DNA of 46,605 nt from an uncultured Coriobacteriaceae bacterium (GCA_900543875.1 UQSV01000005.1:1-46605), one strand, 5' to 3'. Positions 16,744 to 25,256 are shown, numbered from the stretch's first letter. The notes: generated by a model not told the origin, from the letters alone. Translations and numbers: made by a program.

Positions 16744-16989
16744 ATGACAGAGTCTATTAGCGAGGAGGCCAACGCCCGTCTTGAAGCGCTGAGGCGCGGT
16801 CGTGAAATTGCGCGAGAGGGGATGCGCGCCCTGGGGCTCGATGAAGATAAGCCGCTGTTCCCGGAGGACTTCAATTACAAGGAGTTCATCGAGGAATGCA
16901 CTGCGGAGCGATATGCCGAGAAGGCTGCAAGAAGCGCCCGGATTGAGGCGGAGGAGGAAGAGCGGGCCCGCCACTCTCGCATGGCCTAG
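16744..16989 (+). CDS. Small charged protein, third gene of the toxin-antitoxin operon
   Basis: An 81-residue, highly charged, probably helical protein (ARLEALRRGREIAREGMRALGL, then LFPEDFNYKEFIEECTAERYAEKAARSARIEAEEEERARHS). I do not recognise a family. It follows the PIN gene by 18 nt with GGAG at 6 nt, so it is co-transcribed. The long C-terminal charged helix recalls the toxin-binding tails of antitoxins, so a second antitoxin or accessory role is a guess. Confidence 0.6.
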   Translation: MTESISEEANARLEALRRGREIAREGMRALGLDEDKPLFPEDFNYKEFIEECTAERYAEKAARSARIEAEEEERARHSRMA

Positions 16990-17155
16990 TTCTTCTCACA
17001 CAAGCAACGCCTCGGAACTGCTGGTTTGGCTCCGGGGCGTTGTGGTTGAGAAATGGGCGTTGCGGCCGAGAAACGCCGTGCGAAACGCGCTGTCGAGATA
17101 AGACGGCCGAGAAGCGCCGTGCAAGGCGCGCCGTGAGGAAGCTCCGGCGTCCTCG

Positions 17156-18376
17156 CTACTCTCCGCGGCAGACCTGCTCGGCCAGGCGCGTGAGGACGGC
17201 CTGCGCGCGGCGGACGTCGGCGTGGGGCACATACTCGTTGGGCTTGTGCGCCAGCGCTAGCGACCCCGGTCCGTAGCTCATGCAGTTGTGGTTGCCGCAG
17301 CGCCCGGCGATGACGGCCGTGTCGGTGTAGCCGGTGAAGATGCTCACCTCGGCCGGCTCGCCGCAGACCTCGCGCGTGGCATCGAGCACGGCGGCGGCTA
17401 GCGGCGACGCGGGGTCGCGCTCGATGGCGGGGCGGTCGCCGGTGCACACGTAGGAGCCGTGGCACCCCGGCACCGCGTCCTCGGCCTCGGCAATCGCCCG
17501 CTTCACAATGCCCCTGGCCACCTCGGTGTTGCACGGCGGCACCAGGCGCATGTCGATCCACACCTTGCACGAGTCAGGCACGACGTAGGGTCGATAACCA
17601 CCCTCCACCTGGCCAAACGTCACCGTCGAGGGCCCCAGCTCGTCGTGGGTGGGCTGGGACAGGATGTCCCTGCGGATGCGGCAGATTGCCTCGGACATCG
17701 CCGCGATGGCGTCTGCCCCCTTCCAGGGCTGACTCGCGTGGGCCGTGACGCCCTCCATCGTGACCTCGAACCACGTGCGCCCCTTGTGCGCAACCTGCAG
17801 CTGGCCATCGGTAGGCTCGGTGTCGAGCACCCACTCGTCTGCACCAACCCATCCGGCCCCGATCGCGGCCTCGACGCCGCGCATGAAGTCCTCCTCATCG
17901 ACGCTGCAGATGATTGAGATGCCGCGGCGCGGCAGCTTGCCGCTGGCGCCCACGCGCTCGAGCTCGTCGGCAAAGGCCACGAGGGCGCTCGCTAGGCCGC
18001 TCTTCATGTCGCAGGCGCCGCGCCCGTAGAGGCGGTCGTCGCGGACGAGGCCGCCCAGCGGGTCGATGTCGGCGTCCCAGCCGTCGCCCAAGGTCACGGT
18101 GTCCATGTGGCAGATGAAGACGAGGCGCGGGTCGTTGGACGTGCCGGGAATCGTGGCCATGAGCTCGGTGCGGCCGGGCAGCACCTCGAGCTCCTCGACG
18201 ACCACCTGGGCGGCCAGGGCGGGCGGTAGCTCGTCGATGCGCTCCTCGAGCCAACGCTTGATGTAGCACTCGATCTGCCCCTCGTAGGCGCCAGGGTCCG
18301 ACGAGTCAATCATCACGAGCTCGCGGGCGAGCTCCCAAGCCTCGTCGCCCGTCTTCGTGTGCGCCTGCGCGTCCAT
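17156..18376 (-). CDS. M20-family metallopeptidase (ArgE/DapE/carboxypeptidase-like)
   Basis: A 406-residue zinc-dependent hydrolase of the M20 family. The metal and catalytic motifs are visible: ICHMDTV (first His and Asp), LYGRGACDMKSGLA (bridging Asp), SVDEEDF (catalytic Glu pair), and a C-terminal His in NEYVPHADV. The central dimerisation domain with VTAHASQPWKGADAIAAM is also typical. ATG at 18376 follows GTGGAGG at 6 nt; the upstream in-frame ATG lacks a site. The substrate is unknown. Since it lies next to the selenium genes it may be the selenium-linked M20 hydrolase type (YgeY-like), but that rests on context alone. Confidence 0.8.
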   Translation of the reverse strand: MDAQAHTKTGDEAWELARELVMIDSSDPGAYEGQIECYIKRWLEERIDELPPALAAQVVVEELEVLPGRTELMATIPGTSNDPRLVFICHMDTVTLGDGWDADIDPLGGLVRDDRLYGRGACDMKSGLASALVAFADELERVGASGKLPRRGISIICSVDEEDFMRGVEAAIGAGWVGADEWVLDTEPTDGQLQVAHKGRTWFEVTMEGVTAHASQPWKGADAIAAMSEAICRIRRDILSQPTHDELGPSTVTFGQVEGGYRPYVVPDSCKVWIDMRLVPPCNTEVARGIVKRAIAEAEDAVPGCHGSYVCTGDRPAIERDPASPLAAAVLDATREVCGEPAEVSIFTGYTDTAVIAGRCGNHNCMSYGPGSLALAHKPNEYVPHADVRRAQAVLTRLAEQVCRGE

Positions 18377-18561
18377 TGCCGCCTCCACATCTGGGCGCCG
18401 CGCGCCCAATCGCTGTCTTGTGACCCCATGATAGGTCTGTCCTCGAATTCATGACTTACTTTTATGCCATTGAACTCAATATGCGAGTAAGGAGCGTGCC
18501 AAAATCCCAGTCATATAGTGGGATTTGTCAGGTTTTCCATGCGGGAAGGGTCTGCTCGCAT

Positions 18562-18587
18562 GACAGGGGGACGTGTCTTTTGTCCCC
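18562..18587. repeat. GGGGACA / TGTCCCC palindromic repeat (copy 3)
   Basis: GACAGGGGGACGTGTCTTTTGTCCCC, nearly the same word as the copies at 11301 and 39675. Located in an intergenic region. Confidence 0.65.
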
Positions 18588-18643
18588 GTTGCGTTATCCC
18601 AGCGAGGAACAACGGTTGGCCAAGGGTTTACCGCTCGCAGAAT

Positions 18644-18667
18644 CGTTATACATCCTCGCCGATAACG
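18644..18667. promoter_or_regulatory. 24-nt palindrome CGTTAT-N12-ATAACG, possible ModE-like operator
   Basis: CGTTAT and ATAACG are perfect inverted arms with 12 nt between. The same spacing and near-identical arms occur twice upstream of modA (39738-39761 and 39849-39872). ModE-family molybdate sensors bind palindromes with CGTTATA-like half-sites, so a molybdate-responsive site is a reasonable inference. No modE gene is in the window. Confidence 0.5.
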
Positions 18668-18873
18668 CTGTGTAAGAAAAAATTATTGCACACTCGACGG
18701 GGGTACCCTCGAACCCAAAGGGTGCATCGCGGCGCAGGGCCGCGCGGCGCCAGAGAAGGGGGCGTCGGCGGCGCGGGGCTGCGGGCGCCCGCAACCAGCG
18801 AGCGCCATGCGCGCGGCGGGGCCCAAGGCGCCACGTCATCGCGGTGGCGCCCGCAGACAAAAGGGAGAGAGCC

Positions 18874-20163
18874 ATGGCAGACAACGAGCAGTACGACTTC
18901 CACCCCATGTGGGACTCGCTCGGCATGAACCTCGAGGACCACGACATGCTTCTGGGCGCCGTGGGCCAGATGTACGGCGACATGTTCCTCACCCAGAGCA
19001 ACCGCCCCGCGTCGACCAGCTACCTCGACTTCGTTGCCACCAACATCCACTCGGGTCGCATCAAGGAGATGCTCGACAAGAAGGCCAGCGGCGAGGCCAC
19101 CAAGATCGTGGGATCGTTCTGCCTCTACGTCCCCGAGGAGATCGTCCTGGCCTGTGACGGCATTCCCGTGGGCCTGTGCTCGGGCGCGGACTGGGCAACC
19201 GACAAGGTCGAGGAGCACCTGCCGCGCAACACCTGCCCGCTCATCAAGAGTTTCGCCGGCTTCAAGCTGGGCCAGGTCTGCCCCTACATCGAGTCGAGCG
19301 ACCTCGTGGTGGGCGAGAACACCTGCGACGGCAAGAAGAAGGCCTACGAGTTCTTTGCCACGCAGAAGAACATGTACGTGGTCGACATCCCCAACGTCCA
19401 CAACGAGCGCACGCTCGAGGACTGGAAGGCCGAGGTCAAGAAGCTCGCGGCCAAGATCTCTGAGGAGTGCGGCGTCGAGCTCACGGTCGAGCGCCTGTCC
19501 GCCGCCATCCACGCGGTGAACGAGAAGCGCCGCGCGCTCAAGCGCCTCTCGGCCACCCGCGCCGCAGACCCCGCGCCCATCAGCGGCCTCGACAGCCTGC
19601 TCACGGTGCAGGCCGCCTTCATGGACGACACCCCGCGCCTCACCGATGCCGTCAACAAGATGGCCGAGGAGTGCGAGGCCCGCGCCGCCGCTGGCGAGGG
19701 CGTGACGCCCAAGGGCACCAAGCGCATCCTCTACACCGGCACCCCCATGGCCGTGCCCAACTGGAAGCTCTTCAACATCATCGAGAAGGCCGGCGGCGTG
19801 GTGGTGGGCGAGGAGTCCTGCACGGGCTCGCGCTACTACAAGGACCTGGTCGACGAGGGCGGCACCACGGTCGACGAGATGCTCGACGCCATCGCCGAGC
19901 GCTACTTCAAGATCAGCTGCGCCGTCTTTACCCCCAACGACCAGCGCATGGAGGACGTCGTGCAGATGGCGCGCGACCTGCACGCCAACGGCATCATCGA
20001 CTGCTCGCTGCAGTTCTGCACCCTCTACGAGATGGAGGCCTTTAGCGTCGAGAAGGCCGCCGAGAAGGCCGGCATCCCGTTCATGCACATCACGACCGAC
20101 TACGCCGGCGAGGACGCGGGTCAGCTCAAGACCCGCATCGAGGCGTTCCTCGAGACCATCTAG
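18874..20163 (+). CDS. 2-hydroxyacyl-CoA dehydratase family protein, double-cubane-cluster type (YjiM-like)
   Basis: A 429-residue cytoplasmic iron-sulfur protein of the HgdB/BcrC superfamily. The overall layout is that of single-chain double-cubane-cluster reductases (YjiM/DCCP), with cysteines in IVLACDGIPVGLCSG, PRNTCPLIKSF, GQVCPYIESSD, GENTCDGKKKAYEF, GEESCTGSRYY and the C-terminal CSLQFC. Such proteins receive strongly reducing electrons from a dedicated ATPase; no activase gene is in the window. ATG at 18874 follows AGGGAGAG at 5 nt. It is the first gene of the selenium cluster, 118 nt before selD with two hairpins between. The substrate is unknown; a role in selenium or sulfur chemistry is inferred from context only. 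Confidence 0.8.
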   Translation: MADNEQYDFHPMWDSLGMNLEDHDMLLGAVGQMYGDMFLTQSNRPASTSYLDFVATNIHSGRIKEMLDKKASGEATKIVGSFCLYVPEEIVLACDGIPVGLCSGADWATDKVEEHLPRNTCPLIKSFAGFKLGQVCPYIESSDLVVGENTCDGKKKAYEFFATQKNMYVVDIPNVHNERTLEDWKAEVKKLAAKISEECGVELTVERLSAAIHAVNEKRRALKRLSATRAADPAPISGLDSLLTVQAAFMDDTPRLTDAVNKMAEECEARAAAGEGVTPKGTKRILYTGTPMAVPNWKLFNIIEKAGGVVVGEESCTGSRYYKDLVDEGGTTVDEMLDAIAERYFKISCAVFTPNDQRMEDVVQMARDLHANGIIDCSLQFCTLYEMEAFSVEKAAEKAGIPFMHITTDYAGEDAGQLKTRIEAFLETI

Positions 20164-20188
20164 CTGCCAAGCGTTGCGGGGCGATAAT

Positions 20189-20250
20189 GGGACGAAGGGA
20201 CGGCTCCTTCGTCCCAACTGGGACAGTTGCTCAGGCACCTATTGTCCCAG
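20189..20250. terminator. Two hairpins between the dehydratase gene and selD
   Basis: GGGACGAAGG (20189-20198) pairs perfectly with CCTTCGTCCC (20206-20215). CTGGGACA (20218-20225) pairs with TGTCCCAG (20243-20250). Both carry the GGGACA/TGTCCC word. Without T-runs they are weak terminators and may limit read-through into selD or belong to the REP-like family. Confidence 0.5.
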
Positions 20251-20281
20251 CCCGTTATTTGAACAGGAGGAGAAGTACCAC

Positions 20282-21325
20282 ATGGACATGACCGGAGTGA
20301 AGCTCACGGAGCTCGTGGAGGCGGCCGGGTGCGCGGCCAAGCTCGCGCCGGGCTACCTCTCCGAGGTGCTCGCGGACCTGCCGCGCATCGACGACCCCAA
20401 CCTGCTCGTGGGCTTTGACGCCTCCGACGACGCCTACGTCTACGACCTGGGAGGCGGCCAGGCGCTCGTGGGCACCACGGACTTCTTCCCCCCGATGGTC
20501 GACGACCCGTTCCTCTTTGGTCAGGTGGCGGCCGCAAACGCCCTCTCCGACGTCTGGGCCATGGGTGGCACGCCCAAGCTCGCGCTCAACCTCCTGTGCT
20601 TCCCCAACTGCCTGGGCCTCGAGGTTGCGGGCCAGATCCTGGCCGGCGGCGCCAACAAGTGCGCCGAGGCCGGCGTTATCGTGGCGGGCGGCCACTCGAT
20701 CAACGACCACGAGCCCAAGTTTGGCCTGGCCGTGACGGGCCTCGTCGACCCGGCGCGCATGCTCGCCAACGGCGGCGCCCGAGTGGGAGACGCCCTCGTG
20801 CTCACCAAGGCGCTGGGCACCGGCGTGCTCACCACGGCCCACAAGGCCCAGCTGCTCGACGACGCCGGCGTCAAGGTCGCCACGGACTCGATGATCACGC
20901 TCAACAAGTACGGCGCCGAGGCGCTCGCCGGGCTCGACGCCCACGCCGCGACCGACGTCACGGGCTTCTCGCTCATGGGCCACGGCTGTGAGATGGCCGA
21001 GGCAAGCGACGTCACCATCCGCATCAGCGCAGGTAGCGTGCCCGTCATGGCGCGCGCCCGCGAGATGGCGAGCATGGGCTTGATCCCAGCCGGCGCGTAT
21101 CGCAACCGCGACTTCTTTGGCCCGCGCGTGCAGATGGGCGCCGAGGTGCCCCTGGACCTCTCCGACATCCTGTTTGACCCGCAGACCTCGGGCGGCCTGC
21201 TCGTGGCTCTGCCAGCAGACCAGGCTGAGACGTACGCCGAGCGCATGCGCGAGAAGGGCCAGCCCGCCGCCGTGGTGGGAACCTGCGAGCCGCGCGGCGA
21301 GCACTCCGTTATCGTAGGGATGTAG
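20282..21325 (+). CDS. selD: Selenide, water dikinase (selenophosphate synthetase)
   Basis: SelD makes selenophosphate, the activated selenium donor, from selenide and ATP. The 347-residue protein has the catalytic pair Cys17 and Lys20 (AAGCAAKLAPG), the same numbers as in E. coli, and the ATP/Mg segments TTDFFPPMVDDPFLFGQVAAANALSDVWAMGG, GGHSINDHEPKFGLAVTG and FDPQTSGGLL. The active-site position is a normal Cys codon (TGC), not a selenocysteine UGA. The ATG at 20282 is chosen for the AGGAGGAGAAG site just upstream. It sits with yedF, DUF3343 and a desulfurase-like gene. No selA, selB or tRNA-Sec was found here, so this may be an orphan SelD serving a labile selenium cofactor. Confidence 0.96.
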   Translation: MDMTGVKLTELVEAAGCAAKLAPGYLSEVLADLPRIDDPNLLVGFDASDDAYVYDLGGGQALVGTTDFFPPMVDDPFLFGQVAAANALSDVWAMGGTPKLALNLLCFPNCLGLEVAGQILAGGANKCAEAGVIVAGGHSINDHEPKFGLAVTGLVDPARMLANGGARVGDALVLTKALGTGVLTTAHKAQLLDDAGVKVATDSMITLNKYGAEALAGLDAHAATDVTGFSLMGHGCEMAEASDVTIRISAGSVPVMARAREMASMGLIPAGAYRNRDFFGPRVQMGAEVPLDLSDILFDPQTSGGLLVALPADQAETYAERMREKGQPAAVVGTCEPRGEHSVIVGM

Positions 21326-21454
21326 CGGTCCCGCGCGCGAGTCGCGGCGCGCGGCCCCGCGGCACGCAAACCCCCCCGTGGCCCCGCTCCGCTCAACAAC
21401 AGCAACAACGACGCAGACCATCCCGGCCCGCGCCCTACAGAAAGGGATAGCAAC

Positions 21455-22078
21455 ATGAGTGAGAACAAGCTTGTCATCGATGCCCGCGGCGACGCGTGCC
21501 CCATCCCCGTGGTGAAGACCCTCAAGGCGCTGGGCGCCCTGGGCGGAGCCGGCGAGGTCGAGACGATCGTCGACAACAAGGTCGCCGTCGAGAACCTCTC
21601 GCGCATGGCCGCCTCCAAGGGCTGCGCCTTTGCCTCCGAGCGGACGGGCGACAAGGAGTGGCACACCACCACGACGACCGACCACGCCGTCGAGGTCGCC
21701 GAGGGCGAGCCCGAGGCCGCCACCTGCGCCGCGCCGGTCGAGAAGAACGTCGTGATCCAGGTCGCGGCCGACACCATGGGCATTGGCGACGACGAGCTGG
21801 GCCACAAGCTGCTCAAGGGCTTCATTTTCTCGCTCACGCAGCTGCCCGAGCTCCCCAAGACGATGCTCTTCTACAACTCCGGCGCCCGCGTGACCTGCGA
21901 GGGCTCCGCCTCGCTCGAGGACCTCAAGAACCTGGCCGACGCTGGCGTCGAGATCCTCACCTGCGGCACCTGCCTCGACCACTACGGCATCACCGACAAG
22001 CTCGCGGTGGGCGAGGTCACCAACATGTACGTGATCGCCGACAAGCTCACGGGCGCCACCAACGTCGTGAGGCCGTAG
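21455..22078 (+). CDS. yedF: Selenium metabolism protein YedF (TusA-like plus DsrE-like)
   Basis: A 207-residue two-domain protein. The N-terminal TusA/SirA-like domain carries the single conserved cysteine in DARGDACPIPVVKTLKAL (Cys15). After a linker, the C-terminal DsrE-like domain (from about residue 95, VVIQVAADTMGIGDDELG) ends with GVEILTCGTCLDHYG, another Cys pair. This layout matches the YedF family found beside selD in genomes with selenium-dependent molybdenum hydroxylases; a persulfide or perselenide carrier role is likely. AAAGGG lies before the ATG. It follows selD by 129 nt and precedes the DUF3343 gene by 2 nt. Confidence 0.92.
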   Translation: MSENKLVIDARGDACPIPVVKTLKALGALGGAGEVETIVDNKVAVENLSRMAASKGCAFASERTGDKEWHTTTTTDHAVEVAEGEPEAATCAAPVEKNVVIQVAADTMGIGDDELGHKLLKGFIFSLTQLPELPKTMLFYNSGARVTCEGSASLEDLKNLADAGVEILTCGTCLDHYGITDKLAVGEVTNMYVIADKLTGATNVVRP

Positions 22079-22080
22079 GC

Positions 22081-22335
22081 GTGCCGCGCGTACGCAAGCC
22101 GGCACTCGTGGTGACGTTTCCCACCACGGCGGCGGCGATGGCCTGCGAGCAGCTCTGTGGTGAGCAGGGCCTGCCCGGGCGCATGATTCCCGTGCCGGGA
22201 GAGATTTCTGCCGGCTGCGGCCTCGCCTGGAAGGCGGCGCCGCAGGACTGCGACGTGCTCGCGGGCGCCCTAGACGCGGCGGGTGTCGCCGTGGAGGGCA
22301 TGGACGTCATCGAGATGCTCGAGTTCGTTAAATAG
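22081..22335 (+). CDS. DUF3343 family protein
   Basis: An 84-residue protein beginning with GTG 2 nt after the yedF stop; GAGG in the end of yedF serves as a ribosome-binding site about 8 nt upstream. Family features are the start PALVVTFPTTAAAMACEQL and the RMIPVPGEISAGCGLAWKA core with its Cys. DUF3343 proteins are small putative selenium or sulfur carriers that travel with YedF and SelD; no reaction is known. Too closely spaced to yedF to be a separate unit. Confidence 0.85.
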   Translation: MPRVRKPALVVTFPTTAAAMACEQLCGEQGLPGRMIPVPGEISAGCGLAWKAAPQDCDVLAGALDAAGVAVEGMDVIEMLEFVK

Positions 22336-22457
22336 TTGATGTGCGGGCGACGGTGCCTTCGGCCATGTGGGCCGTGCGCCGCCGCTTGCAGGTTTGTTGG
22401 GCGACGCCCGTGGCTGGTTTGGCCGCGCGCCGCCGCCCCTGCGTTGGGGGAGAGCCC

Positions 22458-23627
22458 ATGATCTACCTGGACAATGCCGCCACCACGATGACCAAGCCGC
22501 AGGCCGTCATCGACGCGGTGGTCGCCGCGATGCACACGATGGGCAACGCGGGGCGTGGGGCGTCTGCGAGCTCGCTCGACGCGGCGCGCTCGATCATGGG
22601 CTGCCGCGAGCGCGTGGCGGCGCTGCTGGGATGCTCCCGCGCGGACCACGTGGCCTTTGCCCCCAACTCCACGGCGGCGCTCAACTGTGCCATCAACGGC
22701 CTGGTGGGCCAGGGCGACCACGTGGTCACCACGGTGCTCGAGCACAACTCGGTGCTGCGCCCCCTGAACCGCCTCGTGCGCGAGAGGGGCGTGCGGCTGG
22801 ACCATGCGGGCTGCGACGCCTACGGCCGGCTGGACATGGATGAGCTCGCGCGCCTCGTCGTGCCCGGCACGCGCGCCGTGGTGGTGACGGCCGCCTCCAA
22901 CGTCACGGGTAACGCCGTCGATGTGGCTGCCGTGGCCGCCCTGGCCCATGCGGCGGGGGCGCTCGTCATCGTTGACGCCTCGCAGGCCGCGGGCATCATG
23001 CCCATCAACATGGCCGAGCAGGGCATCGACGTGGTGTGCTTTACGGGCCATAAGGCGCTCATGGGCCCGCAGGGCACGGGTGGTTTGGCGGTGGCCGAGG
23101 GCGTCGACGTGGCGCCGTGGAACGTGGGCGGCACGGGCGTGCACAGCTTCGATGCCGAGCAGCCCCTGGGCTGGCCCACCAGGCTCGAGGCGGGCACCCT
23201 GAACGGCCACGGCCTCGCCGGCCTTGCCGCCGGCATTGACTACATCGCGGAGAATGGCGGCGTTGCGGCCGCGGGCGCGCACGAGCTGGCCTGCGCGCGT
23301 AGGCTCTACGAGGGCGTGCGTGACGTGCCAAGCATCACCGTCTACGGCGACTGGGCGGCTCGCGACGCCGGGCTCGTGGCGGCGGACGCGCCGCGCGCGG
23401 GCATCGTGGCGCTCAACATTGAGGGCGTGGACTCGGCCGAGGTGTCCGACATGCTCATGGAAGGCTGGGGCATCGCCACGAGGCCGGGCGGCCACTGCGC
23501 CCCGCTCATGCACCAGGCGCTGGGGACGGTCGAGCAGGGCATCGTGCGCCTCTCCACCAGCTGGTTTACCACGGCCGACGAGATTGACGCCGCCATCGAC
23601 GCCATTACCGAGATCGCCCGCGGCTAA
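22458..23627 (+). CDS. Class V aminotransferase, cysteine desulfurase family (selenium-cluster type)
   Basis: A 389-residue PLP enzyme of the NifS/SufS fold that removes sulfur or selenium from cysteine or selenocysteine as a persulfide or perselenide. Motifs: IYLDNAATTMTKPQAV at the N-terminus, the PLP lysine in CFTGHKALMGPQGTGG, and the catalytic cysteine in ATRPGGHCAPLMHQALGT. ATG at 22458 has GGGGGAG at 5 nt; the longer upstream frame is not supported. Last gene of the selD group, 122 nt after DUF3343. A related aminotransferase-V family accompanies selenium-dependent molybdenum hydroxylase genes. It may supply selenium to SelD or sulfur to the molybdenum cofactor. Confidence 0.9.
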   Translation: MIYLDNAATTMTKPQAVIDAVVAAMHTMGNAGRGASASSLDAARSIMGCRERVAALLGCSRADHVAFAPNSTAALNCAINGLVGQGDHVVTTVLEHNSVLRPLNRLVRERGVRLDHAGCDAYGRLDMDELARLVVPGTRAVVVTAASNVTGNAVDVAAVAALAHAAGALVIVDASQAAGIMPINMAEQGIDVVCFTGHKALMGPQGTGGLAVAEGVDVAPWNVGGTGVHSFDAEQPLGWPTRLEAGTLNGHGLAGLAAGIDYIAENGGVAAAGAHELACARRLYEGVRDVPSITVYGDWAARDAGLVAADAPRAGIVALNIEGVDSAEVSDMLMEGWGIATRPGGHCAPLMHQALGTVEQGIVRLSTSWFTTADEIDAAIDAITEIARG

Positions 23628-23634
23628 CACACAT

Positions 23635-23673
23635 AATGGGACAAATTAGCCCGTAGCTTTATCGTCCCATTTT
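23635..23673 (+). terminator. Rho-independent terminator after the selenium cluster
   Basis: AATGGGAC (23635-23642) pairs with GTCCCATT (23664-23671), followed by TT. It closes the selenium transcript 7 nt after the stop codon and again uses the GGGAC/GTCCC word. Confidence 0.65.
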
Positions 23674-23818
23674 GCGGGGTGCTCTGGTAATTGCCCGTTT
23701 CGCGACAGAACGGCGCTCTTGGTTTTGTCTTGGGGTTCCGCAAATTGCTCTTGAGGGCGTTCCCGAGCTGGGTGTGTTGGGCAATACCTAAATATGACGT
23801 GCGGCAATCTTCTGCGCT

Positions 23819-23855
23819 AATTATGCAATGGTGAATTATTCACCATTGCATAATT
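23819..23855. promoter_or_regulatory. Perfect 17-bp inverted repeat with 3-nt loop
   Basis: AATTATGCAATGGTGAA (23819-23835), TTA, and the exact complement (23839-23855). It lies in AT-rich gene-free DNA at the left edge of the accessory region. No T-run, so an operator or cruciform site is more likely than a terminator. Confidence 0.6.
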
Positions 23856-23940
23856 CGACCTTTCATAATTCCGTGGCCCGCCCCGTGCGGGTCGACGCGG
23901 TGTTGGGGTGGCGTTGGGATGGCCGTTTCCTTGCCTGGAG

Positions 23941-23965
23941 GAGTGCGCAACAAGTTTGCGCACTC
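23941..23965. promoter_or_regulatory. Perfect 10-bp inverted repeat
   Basis: GAGTGCGCAA (23941-23950) and TTGCGCACTC (23956-23965) around CAAGT. No gene is adjacent. Confidence 0.5.
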
Positions 23966-23976
23966 GTGATTGTCAG

Positions 23977-23990
23977 TGAAACCGGTTACA
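23977..23990. promoter_or_regulatory. LacI-family-like operator, first of two
   Basis: TGAAACCGGTTACA has the central CG and near-symmetric arms of LacI/GalR operators. No LacI-family gene or target gene is present nearby. Confidence 0.4.
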
Positions 23991-24145
23991 TGTGCGGTCG
24001 CTATGGTCCGAGTGGTCCGTGAGCGCCTTGTTTGATACGAATCCGTACAAAACGAGGCCAAATTGATGAATATGAAGCAGCCTGGGCGGTCCCTGCGCCC
24101 ACGGCGAGCCACCAAACCTATCCGTTATTAAATTTCCATCGCACG

Positions 24146-24159
24146 TGTAACCGTTTACA
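24146..24159. promoter_or_regulatory. LacI-family-like operator, second of two
   Basis: TGTAACCGTTTACA, flanked by G and C to give GTGTAA...TTACAC symmetry. Together with the site at 23977 this suggests remnants of a regulated promoter whose gene has been lost. Confidence 0.4.
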
Positions 24160-24578
24160 CTGACATTTTCGTCGCCGCGAATAATCGGGAGCGCTCGCAA
24201 CGCGGGCAAGCCCTTGCTTCAAGCAGCCATCGCGACCGCAAGGCGCCGCCCACTCTGAGGCCAATTGCCGCAGGCACGGGACCCGCCCGCCCGGACCCGA
24301 CCGCCACAGGCTCCAGCCCCGCTGTGCTCTACGCCCCAGCAACCGGTCCACGATGTTGACTGTATCCACGCCGTCCTGCGACATGTAGAGGCATCCATGA
24401 TAAAGACGCGCCTGACGCTACACGGTTTCGTCCATAGTCGAAACTATCCGAGAACCAGGAATAGTTACGAGTATGGTCGTAACTTCTTGCAAGGCGTGTG
24501 GCGCTCGGTGGTTTCCGTGAGGCCAGGGGCTGCGTGCGCGATGACGAATTCGGTGAGCGGGATGGGGCTTTCGGGTGC
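24160..24578. other. Gene-free region, left edge of the defence island
   Basis: No credible gene on either strand. A small inverted repeat AGTTACGA (24463-24470) / TCGTAACT (24477-24484) is present. The open frames here lack a ribosome-binding site and any recognisable domain. The region 23674-24578 as a whole looks like eroded accessory DNA. Confidence 0.4.
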
Positions 24579-25256
24579 CTAATTAATCCTCTTTCGACGC
24601 GCTTGCTTGAGCCAGTTCTTCTTAAAGGGGCCGAATTTGCCAAAGAATATGTTGTAAGTCTCGCCGGCTTCTCCCGCCCCGTAATTGACCGCCGCCAATT
24701 CGATTGTGCAGAGATAATCCGCCACTTGTTCAAGACGGCAAGCAGTCATCGAGGTTTTGCGGCGCTCTACGACGCCCTTCGATAGAACAAAACCAATCGA
24801 CTGGTCGAGCGCTTGCTTGACGATGTCCCGCCCGTTGTCGTAGTAGACCTTCACTTCGTCAAACTCCTGGAAGAAATCCAAGTGGTCGAAGAGAAGGTCT
24901 GAGATGCCGCGCTTCAGTCTAAGCATGAGCTTGTTGAGGTCGCTAAATTCACTCCTGCGGTAGATGAACGTGCTGTAGGAAATGGGAAGGCGCTGGGCCA
25001 AGATGTTGAATGAGTACAGCATTTTCTTGCGAGCCCGAATGACGATTCCCTGATAGGGCCAATGCCCGTTTAGCAGGGACTCGGAGCGGAACGGTATGTT
25101 TGGGAGGTTAGAGTCGCGAAGTGACTGCTCGTAGCGCGCAATCTTATCGGCTATTCCGTTTGTTTGATCATGCATTACGAGCGTGAGCAGATAATAACGA
25201 GCCTTTCCGCCTCGATTACCGCTCTCGTCAACAAATATGCTTAGGTCTCGCGCCAT
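24579..25256 (-). CDS. DUF3800 domain protein
   Basis: A 225-residue protein of the DUF3800 family, which has an RNase H-like fold and is common near restriction-modification and other defence genes. The N-terminal IFVDESGN (Asp9, Glu10) and the later VYYDNGRD and EQVADYLCTIELAAVNYG segments correspond to the family's acidic positions. ATG at 25256 is preceded by AGGAGG at 4 nt; the longer upstream frame runs through a terminator hairpin and is rejected. Codon use is more AT-rich than the flanking genes. The 5' leader can fold to hide the ribosome-binding site (see the leader entry). Biochemical activity is unknown. Confidence 0.85.
   Translation of the reverse strand: MARDLSIFVDESGNRGGKARYYLLTLVMHDQTNGIADKIARYEQSLRDSNLPNIPFRSESLLNGHWPYQGIVIRARKKMLYSFNILAQRLPISYSTFIYRRSEFSDLNKLMLRLKRGISDLLFDHLDFFQEFDEVKVYYDNGRDIVKQALDQSIGFVLSKGVVERRKTSMTACRLEQVADYLCTIELAAVNYGAGEAGETYNIFFGKFGPFKKNWLKQARRKRIN

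Larger units (their letters stand above)
18377..18873. other. Divergent intergenic region upstream of the selenium module
   Basis: No gene. It contains the GGGGAC repeat (18562-18587), a 24-nt palindrome (18644-18667), an AT-rich stretch with GTGT...ACAC symmetry (18670-18693) likely near the promoter, and a GC-rich leader of about 170 nt before the first selenium-module gene. Confidence 0.5.

Noticed and set aside
20282..21325. Selenocysteine in SelD
   Set aside because: The active-site codon is TGC (Cys); no in-frame TGA with continuation was found in the selenium genes.
24118..24384. Minus-strand open frame as a LacI-type regulator remnant
   Set aside because: LacI-like operators are nearby, but the translated frame shows no LacI helix-turn-helix or core motif.
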